A DNA stretch of 64,000 nt, taken from assembly GCA_035689115.1 (NCBI GenBank), contig DASSMA010000082.1, positions 1 through 64,000 of the forward strand, in the 5' to 3' direction. The DNA comes from JAHFUS01 sp035689115. Its GTDB lineage: Bacteria > Actinomycetota > Acidimicrobiia > Acidimicrobiales > GCA-2861595. Under the pieces are notes generated by a model, which searched no databases, was not told the DNA's origin, and saw only the letters and a program-made list of their open reading frames with translations. A program made the translations under genes and the position numbers. Below, piece by piece: positions 52,834 through 62,492 of the stretch (position 1 is the first letter of the stretch; every line of letters starts with the position of its first letter).

Positions 52834-53268
52834 TCAGACCTGCCGGTCGCGGGCGCCGTAGACCGACAGGGCGTAGATCACGAGGACGGCCATGCCGACG
52901 TACACCAGCGACCACACCGGGTAGTAGGGCATCCAGGCGACGGCGCTCACCCCGCCGATGACGGCGCCGACGATGCCCACCCACCGGGCCAGCTGCGAGC
53001 GGCTCACGACTAGGAAGCTGGTGAGCAGCAGGACGATGCCGACCATCAGCCACAGCCAGCCGTAGTTCTGCAGGTTCTCGCCCAGGAGGCCGTCCTGGAG
53101 CTTGTCGGGCAGGGCGCCGTGGTACCCGAAGGCCCACGCCGCGTCGAACAGCCGCATGATCCCGGCGATGCCGAGGATCGTGCCGGCAAAGAAGAGCCAG
53201 CCGTCGCGCTTCTGCTCCTCGGCGTTCTTCCACTCCACGCCCGAGGGCTGCTGATAGGTCTGTGCCAT
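52834..53268 (-). CDS. DUF7144 family membrane protein
   Basis: 144 residues; FFAGTILGIAGIMRLFDAAW, NLQNYGWLWLMVGIVLLLTS, WVGIVGAVIGGVSAVAWMPY and VYVGMAVLVIYALSVYG form four helices typical of DUF7144. Function unknown. ATG 53268 after GGAGG. Confidence 0.85.
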   Translation of the reverse strand: MAQTYQQPSGVEWKNAEEQKRDGWLFFAGTILGIAGIMRLFDAAWAFGYHGALPDKLQDGLLGENLQNYGWLWLMVGIVLLLTSFLVVSRSQLARWVGIVGAVIGGVSAVAWMPYYPVWSLVYVGMAVLVIYALSVYGARDRQV

Positions 53269-53376
53269 CTCGAATCCTCCAGGGTCAGGGCGTCAGTGGA
53301 CGCCCGGAATCCGTCGCCGCCAGAGTCGTGCCGGACGGCTCCGCGGGCATCCCCCTCCGAGGATGATTGGCGACCG

Positions 53377-53724
53377 TCAGTGCGGGCGGGACAGGTGGTC
53401 GGCGAGGTAGCGCAGCTCGGCTTCGTGGAAGCGGCTGTCCTCGCGCTGCTCGACCCCCGCCCACCACGCCGCCGTGCGGTGCCGGAATTGGTGCCAGGCG
53501 TACACGGTGTCGTCGATCACCTTGGCGACCACGACGGCGACGACCGCCGCCCGCACCACCCGTTCGGCGGTGCTCAGCCGCCGCATCGCCTGGTCGCCCC
53601 CCCGGGGCAGCAGCAGGTCGGCCAGCACCTCGACGGGGTTGGGCCCGCCGTCGTCGTGGCTCGGGTGGGTGGTCGCCACGGTTCCAGGGTCGCAGGCGTC
53701 CGGTCGAAGTCCGTCACTCGCCAT
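53377..53724 (-). CDS. Unknown small protein
   Basis: 115 residues from ATG 53724 (GGAGG site). One hydrophobic helix (AERVVRAAVVAVVVAKVIDD) followed by a charged tail FRHRTAAWWAGVEQREDSRF. No family recognised. A GTG inside (VATTHPSHDDGG) is an alternative start. The 53269-53376 spacer has no gene. Confidence 0.5.
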   Translation of the reverse strand: MASDGLRPDACDPGTVATTHPSHDDGGPNPVEVLADLLLPRGGDQAMRRLSTAERVVRAAVVAVVVAKVIDDTVYAWHQFRHRTAAWWAGVEQREDSRFHEAELRYLADHLSRPH

Positions 53725-53823
53725 GGGTGAACGCCTCCAGGCCGATCACTCCATCGGGGTGACGAGGTCGCCGGCGCCGCCGGGGAGGCTTGGGGCTGAC
53801 GCACGCACAGGAGGCGCTGCTCC

Positions 53824-55467
53824 ATGACGTCGCTGGCCGCACCGGACCGCCCCGACTCGAGCTCCGCCGCCCCGGCAGCCGCCGCTGCCGGCGGCGGGCT
53901 GCTGATGCTGGCCGCCGGCCAGTTCCTGATGACGCTGGACACGTCGGTGATGAACGTGTCGATCGCCGACGTGGCCCACGACATCGGCACCACCGTCACG
54001 GGCATCCAGACCGCCATCACGCTCTACGCCCTCGTCATGGCGTCGCTGATGATCACCGGCAACAAGATCGGGTCGATCGTCGGGCGCCGGCGGGCGTTCT
54101 CCCTCGGCTGCCTGATCTACGGGCTGGGCTCGTTCATCACCGCCCTGTCGCCCAACCTCACCGTCCTGCTGATCGGCTGGTCGGGGCTGGAGGGCATCGG
54201 CGCAGCACTCATCATGCCGGCCATCGTCGGCCTGGTGGCTGCCAACTTCGGCCAGGCCGACCGGCCGCGGGCCTACGGCCTGATCGCCTCGGCGGGGGCG
54301 ATCGCCGTCGCCGTGGGACCGCTCATCGGCGGGCTGGTCACCACCTACGCCTCCTGGCGGTTGGTGTTCCTCGGCGAAGACGTGGTCGTGGCCGTCATCC
54401 TGGTCTTCGCCAGGCGCCTGCACGACGTCGCTCCGGAGCACCGCCCCAAGCTGGACCTCGTGGGCACGGTGCTCTCGGCCCTCGGCCTGGGGCTCACCGT
54501 GTTCGGCATCCTCCAGTCGAGCGAGTGGGGCTGGATCCAGCCCAAGGGCGACACGGCCTGGCTCGGCCTCTCGCCCACCATCTGGCTGATCCTCGGCGGC
54601 GCCGCCATCGTCTACCTGTTCAGCCGCTGGGAGCTGGCGGTGGTGCGCAAGGGCGGGGAGCCGCTCGTGAAGCCCGGCATGCTGAAGAACCTGCGGTTGC
54701 GGCTCGGGCTGACCATGTTCTTCTTCCAGTACCTGATCCAGGGCGGCCTGTTCTTCGTCGTCCCCCTCTTCCTGTCGGTGGTGCTGGGCCTGTCGGCGGC
54801 GGCGACGGGCGTGCGGCTCCTCCCGCTGTCGGTCACCCTGCTGGTGGCCGCGGTGGCGGTTCCCCGGTTCCGGCCCCATGCCTCACCTCGGCGGGTCGTG
54901 CGGCTCGGGCTGCTGGCCCTCCTCCTCGCCGTCGTCGCCCTCGTGGCCGCCATGGACGCGGGCGCCGGCGCCGAGATCACCACCATTCCGATGCTCTTCG
55001 CCGGCCTCGGCATCGGGATGCTGGCGTCGCAGCTGGGCAGCGTCACCGTGTCCTCGGTCCCCGAGAACGAGACGGGCGAGGTTGGCGGCCTCCAGAACAC
55101 CGGGTCGAACCTCGGCACCTCGATCGGGACGGCCCTCGTCGGCTCGGTCCTGATCGCCGCCCTCACCAGCTCGTTCCTCAACGGGATCACCCAGAACCCG
55201 GCGGTGCCACCCGAGGTCAGCTCCCAGGCGTCCGTGGAGCTGGCGAGCGGCGTCCCGTTCGTGTCCGACGAGCAGTTGGAGACCGCCCTGCTGGACGCCG
55301 GCGTCGACCAGGCGACCACCGATGCCATCGTCCAGGAGAACGTCGACGCCCGGATCGCTGCCCTCCGCACCAGCCTGTCGCTCCTGGCGCTGCTGACGCT
55401 GCTGGCGCTGTTCTTCACGCCCGGCCTCCCCACCGTGCAGGCGTCCGACGAGCCCCGGTCGGGTTGA
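53824..55467 (+). CDS. MFS drug/H+ antiporter (DHA2, EmrB/QacA type)
   Basis: 547 residues, about 14 helices. LDTSVMNVSIADVAHDIG (helix 1), motif A GNKIGSIVGRRRAF and motif C-like GPLIGGLVTTYASWRLVF. Long acidic C-terminal loop before the last helix. Exports amphipathic compounds. Stands alone after a 99-bp gap. Confidence 0.9.
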   Translation: MTSLAAPDRPDSSSAAPAAAAAGGGLLMLAAGQFLMTLDTSVMNVSIADVAHDIGTTVTGIQTAITLYALVMASLMITGNKIGSIVGRRRAFSLGCLIYGLGSFITALSPNLTVLLIGWSGLEGIGAALIMPAIVGLVAANFGQADRPRAYGLIASAGAIAVAVGPLIGGLVTTYASWRLVFLGEDVVVAVILVFARRLHDVAPEHRPKLDLVGTVLSALGLGLTVFGILQSSEWGWIQPKGDTAWLGLSPTIWLILGGAAIVYLFSRWELAVVRKGGEPLVKPGMLKNLRLRLGLTMFFFQYLIQGGLFFVVPLFLSVVLGLSAAATGVRLLPLSVTLLVAAVAVPRFRPHASPRRVVRLGLLALLLAVVALVAAMDAGAGAEITTIPMLFAGLGIGMLASQLGSVTVSSVPENETGEVGGLQNTGSNLGTSIGTALVGSVLIAALTSSFLNGITQNPAVPPEVSSQASVELASGVPFVSDEQLETALLDAGVDQATTDAIVQENVDARIAALRTSLSLLALLTLLALFFTPGLPTVQASDEPRSG

Positions 55468-55557
55468 TCATCCTCGCGGGGTGATTACCGCCTCCGGGAG
55501 GTCGCCCACCATGGACGCGTGGCAACGCGCCACCCCCTCGATCAACCAGGAGACGAG

Positions 55558-55992
55558 ATGAACGGTCCCGACATCCACGGCCCGGTCGACACCCTGATCC
55601 TCGAGTTCCCCGCCTCCGCCCAGGGCGCCGCCACGGCCCAGGCGCTGCGGGACCTCGTCGACAGCGACACGATCCGGCTCTACGACCTGCTGCTGGTCCG
55701 GCGCCACGACGACGGCCACTGCGAGGAGCTCGACCTCGCCGCCGCGCCCGAGTCGGCCGGCGCCCTGCGCAGCTTCGCCGGCGCCCGCTCCGGCCTGCTC
55801 GGCCTGGAGGACGTGGAGGCGCTGGCCGAGGTCATCAAGCCCGGCGCCACCGCTGTCGCCTTCGTGTACGAAAACGCCTGGGCCATCCCCTTCGTCGCCG
55901 CGGCCCGCTCCGAAGGCGCCGAGCTCGTGGCCGCCACCCGGATCACCGTCGAGCAGATCATCAGCGCTCTCGACGCCATCGAGAGCAACTGA
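55558..55992 (+). CDS. DUF6325-type protein (module 1)
   Basis: 144 residues from ATG 55558. PVDTLILEFPASAQGAATAQ, DTIRLYDLLLVRRHDDG, GLEDVEALAEVIKPGATAVA and WAIPFVAAARSEGAELVA are the same blocks as the paralog at 62018, and recall DUF1269-like membrane-associated proteins. The SHOCT gene follows after 16 nt. Function unknown. Confidence 0.75.
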   Translation: MNGPDIHGPVDTLILEFPASAQGAATAQALRDLVDSDTIRLYDLLLVRRHDDGHCEELDLAAAPESAGALRSFAGARSGLLGLEDVEALAEVIKPGATAVAFVYENAWAIPFVAAARSEGAELVAATRITVEQIISALDAIESN

Positions 55993-56008
55993 GAGAGGAG
56001 AACACGAC

Positions 56009-56368
56009 ATGCCCGGACTCCTGCGAGGGGTCGCCCGCACCGCCGTCGTCGCCGGCACCGCCACCGCCGTTTCGGGGCGGGTGCAGCGCCGCCAGGCCGA
56101 GAAGTACGCGGCGCGCGACGCCAACATCTACGCCCAGCGCGAGCAGGCGTACGAACAGCAGTACGGCCAGCAGCAGCAGTACGCCCCCCAGTACGCCCAG
56201 CCCTACGCGCCGGCGCCGGCCCCGTCGCCGGCCGCCCAGCCCGTCGGCGCCGCCCCGGTCGGCGACGACACCGTCGCCCAGCTCCAGCAGCTGACGGTGA
56301 TGAAGTCGCAGGGCATCCTCACCGAGGAGGAGTTCGCCGCCGCCAAGGCCAAGGTCCTCGGCAGCTGA
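56009..56368 (+). CDS. SHOCT-domain protein with Tyr/Gln-rich linker (module 1)
   Basis: 119 residues. N-terminal hydrophobic/basic segment LLRGVARTAVVAGTATAVSG, a YGQQQQYAPQYAQ-rich linker, then a SHOCT domain VAQLQQLTVMKSQGILTEEE. SHOCT commonly oligomerises small membrane-linked proteins. Its N-terminus matches the small protein at 62493. Confidence 0.8.
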   Translation: MPGLLRGVARTAVVAGTATAVSGRVQRRQAEKYAARDANIYAQREQAYEQQYGQQQQYAPQYAQPYAPAPAPSPAAQPVGAAPVGDDTVAQLQQLTVMKSQGILTEEEFAAAKAKVLGS

Positions 56369-56383
56369 CTCCCTCGAACGGCG

Positions 56384-56417
56384 ACGAGCCCCGGCCTCCC
56401 ACCTGGCCGGGGCTCGT
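56384..56417 (+). terminator. 13-bp hairpin after the SHOCT gene
   Basis: ACGAGCCCCGGCC and its complement, arms 56384-56396 and 56405-56417, 8-nt loop. Begins 16 nt past the stop. The rest of 56418-56556 shows no gene. Confidence 0.8.
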
Positions 56418-56556
56418 TCGCGTGCGGGGTCGGCGGGTGGGGGATCCGGGGCGGGGCCGGCGCCAGGTGGCCGGCGCAAGATCCACTGGATGTGACCGTT
56501 CGCGACAAAGGCCGCCTTGCGGCGGCCTCGGTCGGGTGTGGCGGTCGAGCGGTGTG

Positions 56557-56958
56557 TCAGGCGGCGGTGACCTTCGCCTTCATCGCCGCGTACTCGGCGT
56601 CGTCGATGGCGCCGCTGTCGTGGAGGGCGGCCAGCTTCTCGAGCTGGTCGACGTCGACGACGGGCTTCTCGGACGCCGCGTCACGGATGTACTCGCGCAT
56701 CATGCGGTCCTGCGCCTGGGCCTGCTCCACCGCATGCTCGTTCATCTTGTTGCCGCGAGCGATGAGGTAGCAGAACACGCCGAGGAACGGCGCAGCGATG
56801 ACGAAGATCGTCCAGAGCGCCTTCCCCCATCCGCCGAGGTCCCGGCTGCGGAAGACGTCGGCGAAGACGGCCACGAGCAGCCAGATCCAGATGAAGAAGA
56901 GCGTGAACCAGACGATCGACCAGAAAACCTGCCCAGTGCCGAATGCGGCAGCAGTCAT
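56557..56958 (-). CDS. PLDc_N-SHOCT membrane protein
   Basis: 133 residues; two helices of PLDc_N (FWSIVWFTLFFIWIWLLVAV, WTIFVIAAPFLGVFCYLIAR), a Gln/Arg-rich helix, and C-terminal SHOCT QLEKLAALHDSGAIDDAEYA. Strong likeness to actinobacterial stress-linked small membrane proteins. Downstream of an unrelated spacer of 122 bp from YihY. Confidence 0.88.
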   Translation of the reverse strand: MTAAAFGTGQVFWSIVWFTLFFIWIWLLVAVFADVFRSRDLGGWGKALWTIFVIAAPFLGVFCYLIARGNKMNEHAVEQAQAQDRMMREYIRDAASEKPVVDVDQLEKLAALHDSGAIDDAEYAAMKAKVTAA

Positions 56959-57080
56959 TGTGAGGCATCTCCTTCGATCGTTCCGAACAGGGGCAACCCG
57001 GCCCCAGGACCAGGGTGGACCACCGCCACGGCGGCGGCGTCACCCCCTTGGGATGATTGGGTTCGCGCTGCCGGCACCCG

Positions 57081-58208
57081 TCAGCCCACCGCCCGCGGCG
57101 GCGTCTCGCCCTCGGGCTCCCGCTCGATGCGGGTGAGATCGACGGTCACCGCACTGCCGCCCTCGTCGAGCCCGAAGAACCGAGCCAGGCGGGGGCTCTT
57201 CTCGGGCAGGATCCGCAGGATCGGGAGCCCGAACACGAAGGTGGACACGCTGCCGAGGCGCTCGTAGACCACGGCGTTGACGGTCATGCTGAGCACCGCG
57301 ACCCGCCCGACGATGAAGAACCAGCCGAGGGTGACGACGGTGATGCCGATGCTGCCGTAGAGCGACGAGGCGTGGCTGATCTTGTCGGGGATGTAGAGCT
57401 GGGTGACGGCCTGGAGCCCGGCCATGGACACGCCCACCAGCGCCGATCCCGGGAGCAGGGCTCCGGGATCGCGGGTCTGGCGGGGCAGGGTGAGGCAGAG
57501 CAGCATCCACACCACGGCGTAGGCCACGGCCACGCCGACCAGGGACACGCCGCTGACCGCCACCCCGAAGCGCTGGATCACCCGGTTGACGAGGGTGGCG
57601 CAGAGGGCCACCGAGAGCATCACGCCCACCACCACGGCGATCACCCGCACGGTGGCCTTCTGCCGGACCGGCGCCCGCCAGGACAGGGCGCTGGTGAGCA
57701 CCAGCGTCTTGGCCAGCGACCGGCCGGCCGAGAGCGTGCCGACCAGGCCGAACAGCAGCGCCGTCCAGCGCGTCGAGGACGGCTGGCTGAACGCCGTCTC
57801 GATCTGCTTGGCCAGGACGCCCCCCACGCCGGCGGTCGACGACGCGTCTTCGGCGGAGAAGAAGGTGGCGAAGAAGCCGCCGAGGGCCACCAGCACGAGG
57901 AGCAGGGGGACGAAGAAGAGGAACAGCCGGAAGGCGACGGCGCTGCCCGCCACCGGCCCGGCCGCCTCCCGGTCGCGCTCCTTCAGGCGCATCAGCACGT
58001 CGATGACGGTGCTGCGCCGGCGCGCCCTCTCCAGCCAGGCGGTGACGGCCTCCACCCGCGCCGCGACCCGGCCGCTGCGACGGGGCGGCGGGCTGCGGAG
58101 GATGTCGATGATGGAGGGCTCGGCCTCGCCGGCCTCGGCCGGGCGCGCCGCGGGAGGGGCCGGCTCGGCTGAGCCGGCGACCTCCCGCGGGCGATGCCTG
58201 ATCCCCAA
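57081..58208 (-). CDS. YihY/BrkB-family membrane protein
   Basis: 375 residues; cytosolic N-terminus, six helices; the KERDREAAGPVAGSAVAFRLF and TRDPGALLPGSALVGVSMAG segments and SSLYGSIGITVVTLGWFFIV match YihY. TTG 58208 (GGGGG site) lies 8 nt after the sulfatase stop, so the genes may be cotranscribed. Function unknown. Confidence 0.82.
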   Translation of the reverse strand: MGIRHRPREVAGSAEPAPPAARPAEAGEAEPSIIDILRSPPPRRSGRVAARVEAVTAWLERARRRSTVIDVLMRLKERDREAAGPVAGSAVAFRLFLFFVPLLLVLVALGGFFATFFSAEDASSTAGVGGVLAKQIETAFSQPSSTRWTALLFGLVGTLSAGRSLAKTLVLTSALSWRAPVRQKATVRVIAVVVGVMLSVALCATLVNRVIQRFGVAVSGVSLVGVAVAYAVVWMLLCLTLPRQTRDPGALLPGSALVGVSMAGLQAVTQLYIPDKISHASSLYGSIGITVVTLGWFFIVGRVAVLSMTVNAVVYERLGSVSTFVFGLPILRILPEKSPRLARFFGLDEGGSAVTVDLTRIEREPEGETPPRAVG

Positions 58209-58216
58209 ACTACCCC

Positions 58217-60571
58217 CTAATCGATCGCGAACCAGGCCCGGACCTCGGCCTCGTGGTCGAGGTAGGGCTCACCGGAAACGTCGATCACCACCTTGTCGAT
58301 GGTGCCTCCGGTGAAGCGGAACGGCGGCTTGTAGTCGGGCGTGACCGGCGAGGCGCTGTCGCGGCCCACACACAGGCCGTCGCCGACCGCGCAGAACCAG
58401 CCCGGCTGGGTGACGATGTCCGCCGAGCCCACCACCTGGTCGTCGACGAAGAGCCGGGCCGTGCCCTTGGCACCGGGCTGGCCCGGGATGTCGCTGCGGC
58501 CGGCGGCGGTGAATTCCAGGGACAGCACGTGGGCACCGGCCGGCAGGTCCCGGTCGGCCACCACCTCCTGGAGGTGAGTCCCGACCCAGTTGTACACGTA
58601 CCGGAGCCGGCCGTCCTTGACGTACAGGCTGTGGCCGCCGGACACGCCGCCGTGGGCGAAGATGACTCCCTGGGCGGCGCCGTCGTCCGCCGTGACGCCG
58701 GCGGCGATGGTGTACGACCGCCCGCCCAACCGGGGGGCGGCCTGCTCGGGGACGTCGGCGATGCCCGGGTAGTACACGTAGCGGTCGCGGTCGGGCGTGC
58801 CATGGGGCCGCTCGGAGAGCGTCTGCTCGAGGGCGCTGCGGTCGTCGAGCGGCAGCCCGTTGCAGCGACCGGCCTCGTAGAACCACAGCTGCTTGAGGGC
58901 CTCGAGCCGCTCCGGCTCCTTCTCGGCCAGGTTCACCGTCTGGCACCGGTCGTGCTCGATGTCGTAGAGCTCCCACACGTCGGACTCGAAGTGGCCCCAG
59001 CCGGAGATCGGCGGGTGGATGGTGCAGGCCAGCCACCCGTCGTGGTAGATCGCCCGCTGGCCGAGCATGGCGAAGAACTGGGTCTGCTTGCTCGGCGCCG
59101 CCGGGTCCGTCAGCGAGGCGGCGAAGCTCTCGCCCTCGATCTCGCTCTGCGGGTAGCCCTTCAGGGTCTCCGGGGGCTCGATGCCGAGCAGCTCGTAGAC
59201 GGTCGGCACGATGTCGACGGCGTGGACGTACTGGTCCCTCGGCGTGGTCGAGGCCGGGATCTGCGCCGGCCAGGCCACGATGCACATGTCGGCGACGCCG
59301 CCCTCGTAACCGGCCCACCGCTTCCAGTAGGGGAAGGGCGTGTCGAACGCCCAGGCCCAGCCGGTGCAGTAGTGGTTGTACGAGGCGGGCGAGCCGAGTT
59401 CGTCGATGTGGGGGAGGTTGGACTCGACGTTGTCGGGGATCCCGTTGAAGAACCGCCACTCGTTGAAGCTGCCGTTGGGCCCGCCCTCGCCGCTGGCGCC
59501 GTTGTCGGACACCACGACGATGATCGTGTTCTCCAGCTCGCCCGACTCCTCCAGGTAGTCGATCAGCCGGCCGATCTCGTGGTCCGTGTAGGACACGTAG
59601 CCGGCGAACACCTCGGCCATCCGGCAGAACAGCCGGCGCTCGTCCTCGCTCAGCGAGTCCCAGGGCCGCACCGTGTCGAGCATCGGCCACGGCTTCCCGT
59701 CGGGGCTGGTCGTGGCCGGCTCGCCGTGGGGGTTGATCGGCGACAGGTCGGTGTCGGGGGGCAGCAGACCGAGGGCCTTCTGCTTCTCCAGGATCCCGGT
59801 GCGGATGGCCTCGTAGCCCTCGTCGAAGCGGCCCTGGTACTTCTCGATCCACTCCTTCGGCGCGTGGTGGGGCGCGTGGGCCGCCTGCGACGAGAAGTAA
59901 AGGAAGAAGGGCTTGTCAGGCTCGATGACCTTGGCGTCCCGGATGAACTCGATGGCCTTGTCGGCCAGGTCGGCCGACAGGTGGTACCCCTCGTCGGGGG
60001 TGGCCGGCGGGTCGATCTGGTGGTTGTCGTACACCAGGTCGGGATACCAGCTGTTGGACTCGCCGCTCAGGAAGCCGTAGAAGCGCTCGAAGCCCCGCCC
60101 CAGGGGCCAGCGGCCCTTGAACGAGCCGAGCGTCTGCTCGTCGCCTGGTGTCAGGTGCCACTTGCCGACGCAGTAGGTGTTGTAGCCCTGCTCGGCGAGG
60201 ACCTCGGAGATGAAGCCGTTCTCGAACGGGATGCGGGTCGAGATGCCGGGGAACCCGGAGCCGAATTCGGCGATGGTGGCCATGCCGTTGGTCGTGGCGT
60301 TGCGCCCGGTGAGCAGGGACGCCCGGGTCGGCGAGCAGAGCGCGGTGGTGTGGAAGTTGGAGTAGCGCACGCCCATGTCGGCGATCCGCTGCATCGTCGG
60401 GCACTCCACCGGTCCCCCGAAGGCGTCCATGGTCGAGTAGCCGACGTCGTCCCACACGACGTAGAGGACGTTCGGAGCCCCCTCCTTGGCGCGGGGAGCG
60501 AGATAGGGCTCCCAGTCCTGCACCGAGTCGCGGACGTCGAGCGAGATCTTGCCGCGGAACTTCTTCGCCAT
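58217..60571 (-). CDS. Arylsulfatase (type I, formylglycine-dependent)
   Basis: 784 residues. Sulfatase core: VVWDDVGYSTMDAFGG (metal Asp41/42), CSPTRASLLTGRN with Cys79 in the CxPxR site converted to formylglycine, KWHLTPGD and VSDNGASGEGG. The last ~200 residues (GGHSLYVKDGRLRYVYN) resemble a jelly-roll extension. No signal peptide, so cytosolic or non-classical. ATG 60571 (GGAGAGG, 8-nt spacer). The needed maturase is not in the window. Confidence 0.92.
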   Translation of the reverse strand: MAKKFRGKISLDVRDSVQDWEPYLAPRAKEGAPNVLYVVWDDVGYSTMDAFGGPVECPTMQRIADMGVRYSNFHTTALCSPTRASLLTGRNATTNGMATIAEFGSGFPGISTRIPFENGFISEVLAEQGYNTYCVGKWHLTPGDEQTLGSFKGRWPLGRGFERFYGFLSGESNSWYPDLVYDNHQIDPPATPDEGYHLSADLADKAIEFIRDAKVIEPDKPFFLYFSSQAAHAPHHAPKEWIEKYQGRFDEGYEAIRTGILEKQKALGLLPPDTDLSPINPHGEPATTSPDGKPWPMLDTVRPWDSLSEDERRLFCRMAEVFAGYVSYTDHEIGRLIDYLEESGELENTIIVVVSDNGASGEGGPNGSFNEWRFFNGIPDNVESNLPHIDELGSPASYNHYCTGWAWAFDTPFPYWKRWAGYEGGVADMCIVAWPAQIPASTTPRDQYVHAVDIVPTVYELLGIEPPETLKGYPQSEIEGESFAASLTDPAAPSKQTQFFAMLGQRAIYHDGWLACTIHPPISGWGHFESDVWELYDIEHDRCQTVNLAEKEPERLEALKQLWFYEAGRCNGLPLDDRSALEQTLSERPHGTPDRDRYVYYPGIADVPEQAAPRLGGRSYTIAAGVTADDGAAQGVIFAHGGVSGGHSLYVKDGRLRYVYNWVGTHLQEVVADRDLPAGAHVLSLEFTAAGRSDIPGQPGAKGTARLFVDDQVVGSADIVTQPGWFCAVGDGLCVGRDSASPVTPDYKPPFRFTGGTIDKVVIDVSGEPYLDHEAEVRAWFAID

Positions 60572-60657
60572 GGCGTGCACCTCTCCTTTGGGACTGCGCG
60601 TTCCAGCCCATCGTCCGCCCGCCGGGCGCCGCGCTCGTCACCCATGCTGGATGATCT

Positions 60658-61884
60658 TCAGCGCCGGGCCGCCTCCCGCAGGAGGTAGCTGCGGCCGGCG
60701 GGGCCGGCGGTCACGCCGTGGAGGACGACGCTGAGCATCACCGTCAGGGCGACCGTGCCGACCGCCCGGGAGACCGCAGCGTCGCCCTCGCCGAGCGACT
60801 CGAGAGCGAGCAGGGCGAACACCACCGACGCCAGCCCCCGGGGACCGAACCAGCCCACGAAGGCGACGGTCGGCCCGTCGAGGCGCGACCGGACCAGCGA
60901 CAGGGCGACCGGTGCCATGCGCACCACGGTCAGGCTGAGCACCGCGTACACCACCATGCGGGCGTCGAGGTGGTGGAAGGCGACGGGCAGGAGGGTGGCG
61001 CCGAACAGGAACCACACGACCAGGCCCAGCACCCGGCCCCCCAGGTCCGGCAGCTCGTCGACCCGCTCCACGTCCGTACGCGCCCTGGTGAGCACGGCGC
61101 CGAAAGCCATGCCGGCGACGAAGGCGGCGATGAACCCGTTGGCGTCGAACGCCACGGCGCCGGCGAACGATCCGAGGGCGACGGCCAGGGCGGCGACCCG
61201 CCGGCCGCCCCTCGCCACCCACCCGTACCGGGCGGCGGCGGTGATGACCACCGCCCCGGCGACGCCGGCGAACGCACCGAACGCCAGCCCCCCGGCCAGC
61301 GCCCGCAGCGCCGAGTTCGCCTCCGCCGTCGTGGTCTCGGACACCACCGCGAGCTGGCTGGCGGCCACCGCCAGCGCCAAGGTGACGATCGGTGTCACGA
61401 TGCCGTCGTTGAGGCCGCTCTCCACGTTCAGGGCCCGGCGGAGCCGCATCGGGATGCGCTCGTCATCGATGACCTGGGTGCTGAGGGCGGCGTCGGTGGG
61501 CGCCAGGGCGGCGCCGACGAAGAGGGCCAGCGCCCACGGGACGCCGGCGAGCAGCGGCATCGCCAGCAGGAAGCCGGCCACCACCGACAGGGGCAGGCCG
61601 ATGCCCAGCAGGCGGGCCGGGAGGGCGATGTCGGCCCGGAGGCTGCGGAGGTCGACGCGGGCGGCATCGGAGAAGAGCACCAGGGCCAAGGTGATCTCGG
61701 CCACCACGTGGATGTTGGCGGCGTTGACCTCGACGTGGAGCGACCCCCAGTCCGGGTTGCCCAGCACGTACCCGGCGGCGGCCAGCAGGATCGACCCGGT
61801 GAGGTTGTGCCGGGCCAGCACGCCCGAGAGCACCGCCCACACGAACACCAGCAGGCACAGGACGGCGGCCGTCACCTCGGTCAT
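60658..61884 (-). CDS. CPA1-type Na+/H+ (or K+/H+) antiporter
   Basis: 408 residues, about twelve helices. AALAPTDAALSTQVI (Asp131) and ALNVESGLNDGIVTPIV (Asn159-Asp160, ion-binding pair) are the NhaP signatures. Regulates cytosolic pH and Na. The ATG at 61884 is chosen at the first helix. It is divergent from the second DUF6325 gene (133-bp spacer). Confidence 0.9.
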   Translation of the reverse strand: MTEVTAAVLCLLVFVWAVLSGVLARHNLTGSILLAAAGYVLGNPDWGSLHVEVNAANIHVVAEITLALVLFSDAARVDLRSLRADIALPARLLGIGLPLSVVAGFLLAMPLLAGVPWALALFVGAALAPTDAALSTQVIDDERIPMRLRRALNVESGLNDGIVTPIVTLALAVAASQLAVVSETTTAEANSALRALAGGLAFGAFAGVAGAVVITAAARYGWVARGGRRVAALAVALGSFAGAVAFDANGFIAAFVAGMAFGAVLTRARTDVERVDELPDLGGRVLGLVVWFLFGATLLPVAFHHLDARMVVYAVLSLTVVRMAPVALSLVRSRLDGPTVAFVGWFGPRGLASVVFALLALESLGEGDAAVSRAVGTVALTVMLSVVLHGVTAGPAGRSYLLREAARR

Positions 61885-62017
61885 ACCAACAGGGTGACCC
61901 GGCCGCCCCGCCCGCGCACCACCCCTCGCGGGTGACGACGTCGCGCCCATGGCAGGGGACAGTCGTGGCAGGTGCCGTTGACCGGCGCGGTGGTCGTGCC
62001 GTGAGGAAGGAGCAGCA

Positions 62018-62491
62018 GTGGCTGACACTGACACCATCGAGGAGCTGGGGCCTGTCGACTACCTCGTCGTCGAGTTCCCGGCTGGCAAGAGCAACTTCAC
62101 CGGCGAGATCGCCGAGCAGCTCGCCCGGCTGGTCGAGAGCGGGACGATCCGCCTCCTCGACCTCCTCGTCCTCCACAAGGACGAGGACGGCTCGATCGAG
62201 AGCTTCGAGATCGACGACCTGGAGGGCATCGACGCCCTGCGCGGCCTGGAGACGGAGATCGCCGAGATCCTGGCCGCCGAGGACGTCGCCCCCCTGGCCG
62301 AGTCCATGGAGCCCGGCGCCACGGCCGGGGTCGTGGTGTGGGAGAACCGCTGGGTGGCGCCGTTCGCCTCTGCGGTGCGCCACACCGGCGGCCAGCTGGT
62401 GGCCACCGGGCGCATCCCGATCCAGGCCATCCTCGCCTCCATCGAGGCCGAGGAGACGGCCGATTCCGAGCAGACCGAGAAAGGAGCCTGA
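62018..62491 (+). CDS. DUF6325-type protein (module 2)
   Basis: 157 residues, GTG 62018 after AAGGAG. GPVDYLVVEFPAGKSNFTGE, GTIRLLDLLVLHKDEDGSIE and VAPLAESMEPGATAGVVVWE parallel the copy at 55558. Followed after 1 nt by a small basic protein, as the first copy is by a SHOCT protein. Unknown function. Confidence 0.75.
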   Translation: MADTDTIEELGPVDYLVVEFPAGKSNFTGEIAEQLARLVESGTIRLLDLLVLHKDEDGSIESFEIDDLEGIDALRGLETEIAEILAAEDVAPLAESMEPGATAGVVVWENRWVAPFASAVRHTGGQLVATGRIPIQAILASIEAEETADSEQTEKGA

Positions 62492-62492
62492 G

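Noticed and set aside
58217..60571. Sulfatase-maturase pair
   Set aside because: No radical SAM anaerobic maturase or formylglycine-generating enzyme lies in the window; maturation must depend on a gene elsewhere.
60602..60645. Third copy of the hairpin/SD/ATG cassette upstream of the sulfatase
   Set aside because: The order TGAC, GC-rich stem, GGAC, ATGGGC is reminiscent, but the sequence is not similar enough and the ATG is not followed by the gene in frame.
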